Positions 1-8,542 of a stretch of 24,860 bases of DNA are shown here, piece by piece; the stretch's first letter is position 1, and every line of letters begins with the position of its first letter. The position numbers and the translations under genes were made by a program. Under the pieces are notes generated by a model that saw only the letters and a list, made by a program, of their open reading frames with translations, did no database searches and was not told the origin of the DNA. This DNA comes from Anaerococcus sp. (GTDB lineage Bacteria; Bacillota; Clostridia; Tissierellales; Peptoniphilaceae): positions 1 through 24,860 of the forward strand of contig NZ_JAPJPG010000023.1 of NCBI RefSeq assembly GCF_030825785.1, read 5' to 3'.

Positions 1-38
1 AGCCAAAAGATATCGTTATTATTTTAGAGGGAGGAAAT

Positions 39-3000
39 ATGAGAAATAAAAATAGAGCTATTATAACAAGTGCTTTAGCCATGGCATTGAGTGTAAGTGT
101 TGTTACTTCAATATCTCACGCCGAGGATTTAAATGATGTAAAGCTTGATAACAATTATATCTTGGAAAATGAAGATGAAAATTTAAAAAACGAAGAAACG
201 TTTGTAGAAAACGACAAAAATAAACAAACTGACTTATCTACTTTAGAAGATGAATCTAAAAAATCAGATGAGGGAAAGCTTATCGAAAATATTGAGGATG
301 AAGGTTCTGAAGTTGAGCAAAAAGAAACAAATGAACCGACTAAGGACTTAGAAGAGTTGAAAGATGTTCTTATAACAAAAATAAACAAATCCCAACTTAA
401 TGATAATGAAAAGAACGATTTCTCAAGAAAGGTAGAAGAGCTTACATCTAAAGCTGACTTGGAAAAGCTTGATGAAGAAATTGATAAGGCTATAGAAAAG
501 ACTACAAAAGACGAAGAAAAGTCTTTAGAGAAAGAAAAAAAAGATAAGGGCGATGGTGAAAAAATCAAAAAAAGTCAAGAAAAGCTTGAGAGTTTTTTGA
601 AAGAGAGATTTGGAATTGAACTCCCAGAAACAATTTATGACTTAAACCTTACTAATGAGGAGCTAGCGAGCTTGGAAAGTGAACTTAGAGAAAAGTTTTC
701 TGGCCAAATAGCTGAAAATTTATTAAATTTTCTTGCTGTTATGCCTGGAGAAGTGGATACGTCTATAAGGAACATTAATAAACTAGATAAATTAAGTCAA
801 GGAGAAAAAGATTACTTTATAGCTCTTATAAGAGAGATAGAAAATAATCCAAATGCAGTTCGCATGAAAGAAACTATGGCTGTAGTGAGCGAGGCTACTA
901 AGTTAAATAGAAGTAAGAAAGAAAAAACAGAAGCTACCGCTATAACAGAAGAAGATAAAAAAGCGGCCAACCAAAGGCTAGAAAAGCTAATTTATCTAAG
1001 TCCTGAATTAAGAGACAAATTCAAAAAAAGGATGGATGCTGTGAAAGATAAGGCTGGCTTAGAATATCTTTTAAGTCAAGCTACAGCAGAAAATGATAAG
1101 AACAATGAATACGCAAAAGTTAAAAAAGTTACAGACTCAAAAGCTGTTGATGGCTTGATTAATAGGTATAAGAGAAAACTATACGATAAGAGTTATGAGG
1201 GATATATAGAAAATATATCTGATGAGGAGAGGAAGGCTAAAAGCGATGAATTAGACGAAATCGCTAAGGGAGAGAATAACACATATATTCAAAAATATAT
1301 AGGTCTTACAAGCATGCTTGATAGGTTAAATGAATTAAGAACTCCTTATGTTAATAGGGTAAATAATCTTAATCTGGATGAGGCGAAAAAGGCTGCCTTT
1401 ATTGAAAGGATCTTGAAGGCTAAATTTAAAGAAGTCTTAGATTTAATTCAAAAAGAAGCAGAAAACCAGAGTGAACAAGTTGAGGATAAGGAAGTTACAG
1501 ACAAAAGAGAAGAGCTCGCTAAAAGGCTTGAATCTATACCATCAGATGACAAAGAAAACCTAAAAAAAGCCCTCCAAGATGCCAAGAGCCTAGAAGACTT
1601 AGAAAAAATCGAAAAAGAAATTTCTAGCAAGGAAACCGAGGCTAAAAGAAAAGATATAATCTTTGCCTTCAAATTAAAAGCTAAGGAAGTAGTTAAGGGA
1701 CTTGAAAATCTAAGCTCAGAAAGAAAGGCAGAAATAGAAAAAGAAATTGACCAAGCAAATGATAAAGATTCCATAAAAAAGATTTCTGATGCTGCTAAGG
1801 CTGAAGATAAGAAGATTGTAGAAGAGAAGAAAAAGAAAGAACTTGAAGAAGAAAATAAAAAGGCACTTGAAGCTAATAAGGAAGTTTTGAGAAAAAGGCT
1901 AAAAACCATTGAAAAAGATGCTGATCCTGCCAAGGTTAAGGAAATCAAAAATAAAATCAATGCCTTGACTGATGTAAAAGATTTTGACAGTCAAAATGCT
2001 ATTAAAAAGGAAATTGAAGAGCTTGAAACCGAGATAAAGAATAGACCTAAAGATCCTAGCGAGGAAACAAAAAACAAGGTCCTAGAAGATATTAAAAATG
2101 GGTATATCGAGAAGATACAAAAATTAAAAAATCTAAGCGAGGAAGAGAAAGCTAAGCTTATTGAAGAAATAAATAAAAAAGACAAATTAGATCAAGAAAC
2201 AATAAAAGAAATTACTGAAAAAGCAAACGAAGCAGAAAAAACAAATAAAAAAAGAAGCGAAGAGAAGCTTTTGGCAGACTTTAGAGATGGATACAAGAAA
2301 AAAATTGAATCCCTAGCTAATTTATCAGATGAAGAGAAACAAAATTATTATGCCAACCTAGCTAGTGCGAAAAATGTAGGGGAAATGAGCGATATATATA
2401 AAGAAGCCCTAGAAAAAAGCAAGGTTAGTCCTGAAGTTAAGGATAGGGTTGTAAATGATTTGAGAAAAGCCTACTTAGCAGAACTAAATAGTCTTGTTAA
2501 TCTTGATATTGAAAGTAGAGAGAATTTTACAAATCAAATAAACAAGGCGACTGCCCTTAAAGGAGAAGGTGGATTCCTAGAAATCATTGATGAAGCAAGA
2601 AAGCTTGATAAAAAAATTGCGGGTCAAAAATTAGTAGCTCAAGATGCGAGGAAAAAATTCAATGAGGAATTAGAAAAATTAACCAACCTTACACCTAGCG
2701 AGAAAAAAGGCTTTGAAGCAAGAGCTCAACTAACAGATTCACCAAGTGAAATGGCTCAAATTTTGATGGAAGCAAGAGAAGCTAATAAAAAGCCTGTAGA
2801 AGATAAAAAGGTTGAAATCGTAAAAGTAGTTATTCCACATACAACTAAAATAATAGAAGATTCCAATATAGAAAAAGGCAAGAAAGTTGTAGAAGTTGTA
2901 GGAAAAGATGGCGAAAAGACAATAACAATAACATCAAAACTAGTTAATGGGAAGATAGTTGTTGAGAAAAAAGAAGAAATTACCTTAGAACCTGTAGAAG

Positions 3001-3701
3001 AAATTATAAAAATTGGAACTAAGGAAGAAGATAAAAAGCCAGACAAAAAGGACGGAGAAACCCAAACACCACCAGCACCAGACAAGAAGGATGGAGAAAC
3101 TCAAACTCCACCAACTCCAGACAAAAAGGATAAAGAAACTCAAAAACCATCATCACCAGACAAAAAGGATAAAGAAACACAAAAACCATCAGCGCCAGAC
3201 AAAAAGGACGGAGAAACTCAAAAACCATCAGCTCCAAATAAAAAGGACGGAGAAACACAAAAACCATCAGCGCCAGACAAAAAGGACGGAGAAACACAAA
3301 CTCCACCAACTCCAGACAAAAAGGATAAAGAAACACAAAAACCATCATCACCAGACAAGAAGGATGGAGAAACTCAAAAACCATCATCACCAGACAAAAA
3401 GGATAAAGAAACACAAAAACCATCATCACCAGATAAGAAGGACGGAGAAACTCAAAAACCATCAGCTCCAAATAAGAAGGACGGAGAAACTCAAAGACCA
3501 TCTGGAAGTAAAGAAGACAGCAAAGCAAAAAATCCTTTATCAAAAGGTAAAGACAAGGATAAAAAAGAAAATAAAGAAGAGAAAAAACAGACAAAGACAG
3601 CACCAAAGACTGGAGTAACAGGCATGACAGAGATATTCATGGGTCTAATAGCTTCTAGTTCAGCCTTATTTGTTGATAAGAAAAGAAAAAATAAGAGGTA
3701 A
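39..3701 (+). CDS. Wall-anchored surface protein with GA-like helical repeats, G5 domain and APKTG sorting signal
   Basis: Secreted, cell-wall-attached surface protein of 1220 residues; the ligand is not shown by the sequence. A signal peptide covers about residues 1-28 (basic start, hydrophobic core, SHA/ED cleavage). An acidic stretch follows, then roughly ten Lys/Glu-rich three-helix modules between about residues 105 and 920. The last four, near 685-917, recur about every 60 residues with the motif 'L.NLS.EEK', which resembles GA (albumin-binding) modules of anaerobic cocci and streptococci. Residues about 928-995 match a G5 domain (IEKGKKVVEVVGKDGEKT, ending IIKIGTK). Twelve 13-residue repeats follow, then APKTG, a hydrophobic segment and the basic tail KKRKNKR, the standard sortase layout but with Ala in place of Leu. 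The ATG has GAGGGAGGA upstream. The next gene starts 2 bases after the stop. Albumin binding is inference; matrix or glycan adhesion is also possible. Confidence 0.85.
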   Translation: MRNKNRAIITSALAMALSVSVVTSISHAEDLNDVKLDNNYILENEDENLKNEETFVENDKNKQTDLSTLEDESKKSDEGKLIENIEDEGSEVEQKETNEPTKDLEELKDVLITKINKSQLNDNEKNDFSRKVEELTSKADLEKLDEEIDKAIEKTTKDEEKSLEKEKKDKGDGEKIKKSQEKLESFLKERFGIELPETIYDLNLTNEELASLESELREKFSGQIAENLLNFLAVMPGEVDTSIRNINKLDKLSQGEKDYFIALIREIENNPNAVRMKETMAVVSEATKLNRSKKEKTEATAITEEDKKAANQRLEKLIYLSPELRDKFKKRMDAVKDKAGLEYLLSQATAENDKNNEYAKVKKVTDSKAVDGLINRYKRKLYDKSYEGYIENISDEERKAKSDELDEIAKGENNTYIQKYIGLTSMLDRLNELRTPYVNRVNNLNLDEAKKAAFIERILKAKFKEVLDLIQKEAENQSEQVEDKEVTDKREELAKRLESIPSDDKENLKKALQDAKSLEDLEKIEKEISSKETEAKRKDIIFAFKLKAKEVVKGLENLSSERKAEIEKEIDQANDKDSIKKISDAAKAEDKKIVEEKKKKELEEENKKALEANKEVLRKRLKTIEKDADPAKVKEIKNKINALTDVKDFDSQNAIKKEIEELETEIKNRPKDPSEETKNKVLEDIKNGYIEKIQKLKNLSEEEKAKLIEEINKKDKLDQETIKEITEKANEAEKTNKKRSEEKLLADFRDGYKKKIESLANLSDEEKQNYYANLASAKNVGEMSDIYKEALEKSKVSPEVKDRVVNDLRKAYLAELNSLVNLDIESRENFTNQINKATALKGEGGFLEIIDEARKLDKKIAGQKLVAQDARKKFNEELEKLTNLTPSEKKGFEARAQLTDSPSEMAQILMEAREANKKPVEDKKVEIVKVVIPHTTKIIEDSNIEKGKKVVEVVGKDGEKTITITSKLVNGKIVVEKKEEITLEPVEEIIKIGTKEEDKKPDKKDGETQTPPAPDKKDGETQTPPTPDKKDKETQKPSSPDKKDKETQKPSAPDKKDGETQKPSAPNKKDGETQKPSAPDKKDGETQTPPTPDKKDKETQKPSSPDKKDGETQKPSSPDKKDKETQKPSSPDKKDGETQKPSAPNKKDGETQRPSGSKEDSKAKNPLSKGKDKDKKENKEEKKQTKTAPKTGVTGMTEIFMGLIASSSALFVDKKRKNKR
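3039..3506 (+). repeat. Twelve tandem 39-bp (13-codon) repeats in the wall-spanning region
   Basis: Twelve consecutive units read PDKKDGETQKPSA with small variations (D/N at position 2, G/K at 6, TPPA/TPPT/KPSS/KPSA endings). The unit is exactly 13 codons, so gain or loss of units keeps the frame. Such Pro- and charge-rich repeats usually span the peptidoglycan between the ligand-binding part and the sortase anchor. Because the period is a multiple of three, two other frames also stay open here; they are shadows. Confidence 0.95.
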
Positions 3702-3703
3702 AA

Positions 3704-5449
3704 ATGAATAAGAAAAAAGTTTTAAGCCTTGTTACAATTTTGGCAACAACAGCTGGTCTTGCCCTAACACCAAGTAGTTGCTTTGCTACAGAAGATTCTG
3801 GTGTTGGAGTTTATGACAAACTCGGGCAAAAAGCGAATATTGACAAACAATCTTATAAAATAATTAGCCAAACAACAAGCAATGAATATCCAAAAGCTTT
3901 TGCTTCTTTCACCAATGATCCACCAGGCTCAAATGATAAGGTAGGTTCATTAAATGATGGAATAATTGATATGGATGGCTCAAAAGGCAATAATAGATGG
4001 ACAACCTGGCAGAGAAATGCCTTAAAGGGCAACCAATATATTGGCGTAATATTTGGGGATAAAAAAGCGAGAAAACAAGAAGTGAGTGGATTATCACTAA
4101 GCTTTTTTGAAGACAACGGAACAAAGATGCCTCAAAAAATTAGGGTTGAATATTATGTTGGCCCTAAGCCAGAGGGAATAAAAAACCATGCTCATATAGC
4201 GGATGAGAAAGATAACTCATTTAATAATCCTCAAAACTGGAAGAGTGTAGAGAATTTAAGAGCGAATAATTTAGATAGAAATAAAACAAATGATATTTCC
4301 TTTGACAAAGTAGAGACTTTTGCGATAAGGATAGTTATGCTTCCACCAGAGGGAAAATCGCTAGCAGTTACAGAATTGCAAGCTTGGGGAAAAGATTATG
4401 TCAAAAAACCTTTGGAGCTAACAAAACTTAAAGACCTTTATGAAAAAGCACTCAAACTTGATAAGGATGACTACACATACACAAGTTACAAAAATCTTGT
4501 AAAAATCTTGCCAGAAATAGATAAGGTTCTCAAGAGTGAGGATTTAGAACAGGAAGATGTTGACAAAGCTTTCGAAAAATTAAAGGAAAGTATTGGAAGT
4601 CTTGCATCTTTCAATAAAGCTAACAAGGATGAATTAGAAAATCTAATTAAGAAAGCTGAGTCTTTCAAAAAAAATAAGTATACTCAAGAATCCTTTAATG
4701 AGCTTCAAGAGGAATTAGTTTATTCAAAATCAGTTCTCAAAAATAAAAGAGCTTCTCAACTGGATGTAGACAAGGCTGTTGAATATTTACAAAAATATAT
4801 AAAAAATCTAGTAGAGGTTAGGGCTAAGGCAGATACCAGCCAGTTAAAGGAATGTTTAGCTTATGCAGAAAGTTTTAATTTGGATGAGTATGGGGATGAA
4901 TCTAGGTTGAACTTGGAAGTTGCAATAAAAAATGCAAAAGAAACATTAAAAGATCCTAGTTTAGCTCAAGATGTAGTAGATAAAATATATGAAGAGCTCT
5001 TAGATAAAATATTTAAGCTAGAAGAAAAAGAAGATGAGGTTCAGGTAGATAAGTCTAAGCTTCTTTTAGGAATTGATTTGGCCAATGATCTACTAGCCGA
5101 TAAGTCAAAAACTTATGAAGAAGGATCACTAGAGCTAGTAAAGAAATCTTTCGAAAAGGCTGAGGAAGTTTATAAGAGTAAAGGCGCAAGTAAAACTGAG
5201 GTGGACAATGCTTATTTTGATTTACTCGAAGCTATAATGAATATTGATCAGAAACAATCTAGCGATTTAAGAGATGGGTCAAAATTAAAAGAGTTACTTG
5301 AATCAATAGAAAAGTCCGATTTAGCTAAAAGTGATAAACTTGCCAAGGCCTGTGTCAAAGCCAAAGAAGTTTATGACAAAGCAGGTTCTAGTCAAGATGA
5401 TATTAATAAGGCTTATGAAGATATATTAGGCATCTTAATGACTGAATAA
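3704..5449 (+). CDS. Secreted carbohydrate-binding-type (discoidin-like) protein with five FIVAR modules
   Basis: Predicted secreted protein of 581 residues with no recognisable catalytic domain. The signal peptide runs to about residue 29 (SSCFA/TED). Residues about 45-230 look like an F5/8 type C / CBM32-like beta-sandwich: LNDGIIDMDG, NNRWTTWQ, a hydrophobic strand series and an end at VTELQAWGK, as in binding domains attached to GH2 beta-galactosidases. About five FIVAR modules follow (residues about 237-581), with features such as 'YTQESF..L' and 'Q.DVDKA...L'. There is no LPXTG-type signal or C-terminal membrane segment, so it is released or held non-covalently. The start lies 2 bases after the previous stop, with AAGAGG in the previous gene's end, which suggests translational coupling. 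It could be a lectin-like helper for the GH84 and GH2 enzymes downstream, which carry the same modules. The family assignment of the N-terminal domain is by pattern only. Confidence 0.75.
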   Translation: MNKKKVLSLVTILATTAGLALTPSSCFATEDSGVGVYDKLGQKANIDKQSYKIISQTTSNEYPKAFASFTNDPPGSNDKVGSLNDGIIDMDGSKGNNRWTTWQRNALKGNQYIGVIFGDKKARKQEVSGLSLSFFEDNGTKMPQKIRVEYYVGPKPEGIKNHAHIADEKDNSFNNPQNWKSVENLRANNLDRNKTNDISFDKVETFAIRIVMLPPEGKSLAVTELQAWGKDYVKKPLELTKLKDLYEKALKLDKDDYTYTSYKNLVKILPEIDKVLKSEDLEQEDVDKAFEKLKESIGSLASFNKANKDELENLIKKAESFKKNKYTQESFNELQEELVYSKSVLKNKRASQLDVDKAVEYLQKYIKNLVEVRAKADTSQLKECLAYAESFNLDEYGDESRLNLEVAIKNAKETLKDPSLAQDVVDKIYEELLDKIFKLEEKEDEVQVDKSKLLLGIDLANDLLADKSKTYEEGSLELVKKSFEKAEEVYKSKGASKTEVDNAYFDLLEAIMNIDQKQSSDLRDGSKLKELLESIEKSDLAKSDKLAKACVKAKEVYDKAGSSQDDINKAYEDILGILMTE

Positions 5450-5467
5450 AATTCTAAGAGAGCTATC

Positions 5468-5500
5468 ACCTACACTAAGTTAAAAACCCTTAGTGTAGGT
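5468..5500 (+). other. Perfect 12-bp intercistronic hairpin without a U-tract
   Basis: ACCTACACTAAG at 5468-5479 is exactly complementary to CTTAGTGTAGGT at 5489-5500, with a 9-base loop. The bases after the stem (AGAAGTTTAC) are not a U-run, so a classic intrinsic terminator is doubtful. No clear promoter is visible between it and the GH84 gene at 5542, so the hairpin more likely tunes transcript stability, processing or partial termination inside the cluster. Confidence 0.7.
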
Positions 5501-5541
5501 AGAAGTTTACAAACGCAACTTAAAATATTCGAGAGGTAATT

Positions 5542-8532
5542 ATGAATAAAATGAAATTAAACAAGGTTGTCTTACTGGTGATTATGATATGCACCTTTGC
5601 TATTTTCGCCAAGTCTTCTTTGGCGAGCGGACAAGATTATGAAATATATCCTAAGGTTCACGAGATAGAATATCAAGAAGGCAACGCTTCTCTAAATGGT
5701 CAAGTTAATTTAGTTTTAGCTGATAAACTTGATAAGTACACTAAAGAAAAGGCAGAGAATGTTTTAAAGAATAACGGAATAAATTATACAGTTTCATCAA
5801 AAGAGCAAGCTGGCACCAATATCTTGGTAGGCATAAAGGGTTCTGATGACCAAGCAGATAAGTATTTTAAACAAAATGCAGTTGATAAGGATATTTATGG
5901 ACACTTTGATGCTTATTGCTTATCTGTAAAAGATAAGACAATTGCCATAGTTGGAAAAGACACTGATGCGAGCTTTTACGGCTTAGAAACTTTAGACTTA
6001 ATACTAAGGCAAGCCAACAAAGAAGTAAGAAATTTGGTGATTAATGATTATTCCTCTGTAAAATTTAGGGGAGCTATTGAAGGATTTTATGGTAATCCAT
6101 GGGGATGGGATAATAGAATTGATAACCTAAAATTTGGAGGTCAATTTAAAAACAACATTTTTGTTTTTGCACCAAAAGATGATCCATACCACAATCAGAA
6201 GTGGAGAGACTTATATCCAAAAGAAGATATAGATAATATAAGAAAATTGGCAGAAGTAGGTAATGAAAACAAAAATAGATTCGTTTGGACCATTCATCCA
6301 TTCATGAATAATCCTCTAACAAGTGCCAATGCAGATGAAGATATTCCGAAAATAATTAATAAGTTCGAACAACTATATCAAGCTGGTGTAAGACAATATG
6401 GTGTACTTGCTGATGATATCCAAGGTACTAATAGAGATGTTGTTGTTAGGTTGATGAATGAATTATCAGAATGGGCTAAGGATAAGGGTGATGTGTATGA
6501 TTTACTTTTCTGCCCAACATCTTATACCTTATCATGGAATTGGAATGCTAGCGAGTTAAATAAATGGGATAGGGAATTCCCTGATAATGTTCAAATATTT
6601 TTCACTGGTAGTTCAACAATGAGTTACATAAATGAGTCAGACCTTCAAAAATTCAAAACCAGGGGCACTTTAGGAAAAGAACGTAGAAGTCCTTTGTTCT
6701 GGTTGAACTGGTCAGTAAATGATATAGATAAATCTTTTAGGCGAGTATTTATTGGACCTATGGAAATGGTTTCCAACGATGCAAAAAGCATGATTGGAGT
6801 TGTAACCAACCCTATGGAACACGCTCACCTATCACAACTTTCACTATTTGCTATGGCGGATTATACCTGGAATGTGGAAGACTTTGATGCTCAACAGTCC
6901 TGGTACGATTCCTTTAAATATGTAGAAGAAAATGCAACAGAAGAACTTAGAAACTTTGCAAAACACAACACCTCATCAGATGGGGTAGGTTATTCACTAA
7001 AAGAATCTGAAGAATTGCTTCCATTCATCAAAGAATTTGAGGATGCAGTCGATAAGCAAGATAAGGATGCTATCAAAGAAAAAGGAGATAAACTAAAGGC
7101 AGAATATCAAAAGATAGCTGACAATGTCGATGATTATAATGAGAAAGCGGCAAACGAAGCTATTAAAGACGAACTAAAACCATATCTTGAATCAATGAAA
7201 GATACATCTCTTGCAGCAATAAAAGATATCGAAGCTATAGAATACTACGCACAAAAAGGTGGAGACAAAAATCTTGTCCAAATTTTCAAAGAGGCCGATG
7301 CTATGTGGAAGAAAGCTAACGCACACACCTTTAACTCCAGAGGCAAAGAACTTCCTATAAGGACAGGAAGCAAGAGAATTAGAGCTAATGTTGAAAAAAT
7401 GCATGAAATTTTGTCGGAAGTCGCAATAGATCCTAATGCTAAAACAGGACCATTCAAAAATCCAAACATAAGCGAAGAAAACATTATTACATCTGCTTCT
7501 TACGGAATTTACCAAAACCATAGCAAGAAAAAGATGATTGATTTGAATGATAATTCTTTCACCTGGTGGTCAACTCCTGGCGATACTTACAGGAAAGGAG
7601 ATTACATCGGATTTGATTTAAAGGAAGAATACCCACTAGGCAGATTCAGACTAGTAATGGGTGGAAGCTCTGCAAACGACCATTTTAGCGAATATGAAAT
7701 AGTATATTCAAATGATAAGGTTAACTGGAAGAGATATGGAGATCCTATAACTCAAAAAGAAGCCAAGAAAGTAACAGAAATAGATTTCAGTGACGAAGGA
7801 ATAACTGCAAGATATGTAGCTGTTAGGAGCTTGACCGAAGGTCATTATTGGGTTCAAGTTTCTAATATGATGGTTAAAACTCTTGATGTTAAAGAAGCTG
7901 ATAAGACATCTTTAAACGAGATGATTAAATATTCTGAAAGTATCAAAAAAGAAGAATATAACAGCGAATCATTTGATCGCTTGGCTAAAAAATTAGAAGA
8001 AGCGAAGAAGGTAAGCTCTAGAAAATTATCTAGTCAAGAAGAAGTCGACAAGGTATATGAAGAACTTATGGATTCTGTATTTTCTTTGGAAGAACTAGAG
8101 GAGTCAGAAGTCGATAAAGAAAGATTAGAAATTTTAATAAAAGCCTCACAAGATGTAGTAGAAAACGAAAATAAATATGAAGAAAATACTGCAGCTGAAG
8201 TTAAAGAGGCGTTGACAAGTGCCCTAGAAGTAAACAAAAATAAAAATACTAGCCAAGAAGAAGTTGATGAAGCCTACAACAATTTAAGTAACAAACTACT
8301 AGCTCTTAGGAAAAAAGATTCAACATCTATTGATAAGTCAAGACTTAAGACACTTCTTGACTCAATTGGAACACATGAAAGCGATAAATATACAAATGAA
8401 TCTATAGAAATTTACAAACAAGCTTTAGATAAAGCTAAAGAGGTATTCAAAAATACTACAGCTAAACAAGAAGAAGTAGATGACTGTTATGAATCACTAC
8501 TAGAAGCAATATTAGATTTAGAGCTAAAATAA
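5542..8532 (+). CDS. Secreted GH84 beta-N-acetylglucosaminidase (hyaluronidase/NagJ-like) with CBM and FIVAR modules
   Basis: Predicted family 84 glycoside hydrolase of 996 residues that removes beta-linked GlcNAc (or O-GlcNAc) from host glycoconjugates outside the cell. The signal peptide ends near residue 33 (SLA/SGQ). An N-terminal GH84-associated domain covers about residues 35-170. The catalytic barrel begins with RGAIEGFYGNPW (R176 onward) and has APKDDPYHNQKW and VLADDIQG, where D291/D292 match the catalytic Asp pair of Clostridium perfringens NagJ (substrate-assisted mechanism). NPMEHAHLSQLS is also typical. A helical segment, an F5/8 type C / CBM32-like domain (about 645-778) and three FIVAR modules (about 785-996) follow. 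No sortase signal is present. The ATG is preceded by GAGAGG. The next gene starts 10 bases downstream, so the two enzymes are likely co-transcribed. Older names include hyaluronidase (mu-toxin type); the actual substrate cannot be told from sequence. Confidence 0.93.
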   Translation: MNKMKLNKVVLLVIMICTFAIFAKSSLASGQDYEIYPKVHEIEYQEGNASLNGQVNLVLADKLDKYTKEKAENVLKNNGINYTVSSKEQAGTNILVGIKGSDDQADKYFKQNAVDKDIYGHFDAYCLSVKDKTIAIVGKDTDASFYGLETLDLILRQANKEVRNLVINDYSSVKFRGAIEGFYGNPWGWDNRIDNLKFGGQFKNNIFVFAPKDDPYHNQKWRDLYPKEDIDNIRKLAEVGNENKNRFVWTIHPFMNNPLTSANADEDIPKIINKFEQLYQAGVRQYGVLADDIQGTNRDVVVRLMNELSEWAKDKGDVYDLLFCPTSYTLSWNWNASELNKWDREFPDNVQIFFTGSSTMSYINESDLQKFKTRGTLGKERRSPLFWLNWSVNDIDKSFRRVFIGPMEMVSNDAKSMIGVVTNPMEHAHLSQLSLFAMADYTWNVEDFDAQQSWYDSFKYVEENATEELRNFAKHNTSSDGVGYSLKESEELLPFIKEFEDAVDKQDKDAIKEKGDKLKAEYQKIADNVDDYNEKAANEAIKDELKPYLESMKDTSLAAIKDIEAIEYYAQKGGDKNLVQIFKEADAMWKKANAHTFNSRGKELPIRTGSKRIRANVEKMHEILSEVAIDPNAKTGPFKNPNISEENIITSASYGIYQNHSKKKMIDLNDNSFTWWSTPGDTYRKGDYIGFDLKEEYPLGRFRLVMGGSSANDHFSEYEIVYSNDKVNWKRYGDPITQKEAKKVTEIDFSDEGITARYVAVRSLTEGHYWVQVSNMMVKTLDVKEADKTSLNEMIKYSESIKKEEYNSESFDRLAKKLEEAKKVSSRKLSSQEEVDKVYEELMDSVFSLEELEESEVDKERLEILIKASQDVVENENKYEENTAAEVKEALTSALEVNKNKNTSQEEVDEAYNNLSNKLLALRKKDSTSIDKSRLKTLLDSIGTHESDKYTNESIEIYKQALDKAKEVFKNTTAKQEEVDDCYESLLEAILDLELK

Positions 8533-8542
8533 GAGGTAGGAT

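Noticed and set aside
3039..3506. CRISPR-like array
   Set aside because: The repeats are contiguous codons without unique spacers and sit in a coding frame.
3013..3618. Open frames of about 200 codons on both strands across the repeat region
   Set aside because: The 39-bp repeat is a multiple of three, so any frame without a stop in one unit stays open throughout. The products are low-complexity repeats with no ribosome site and lie inside the surface protein gene.
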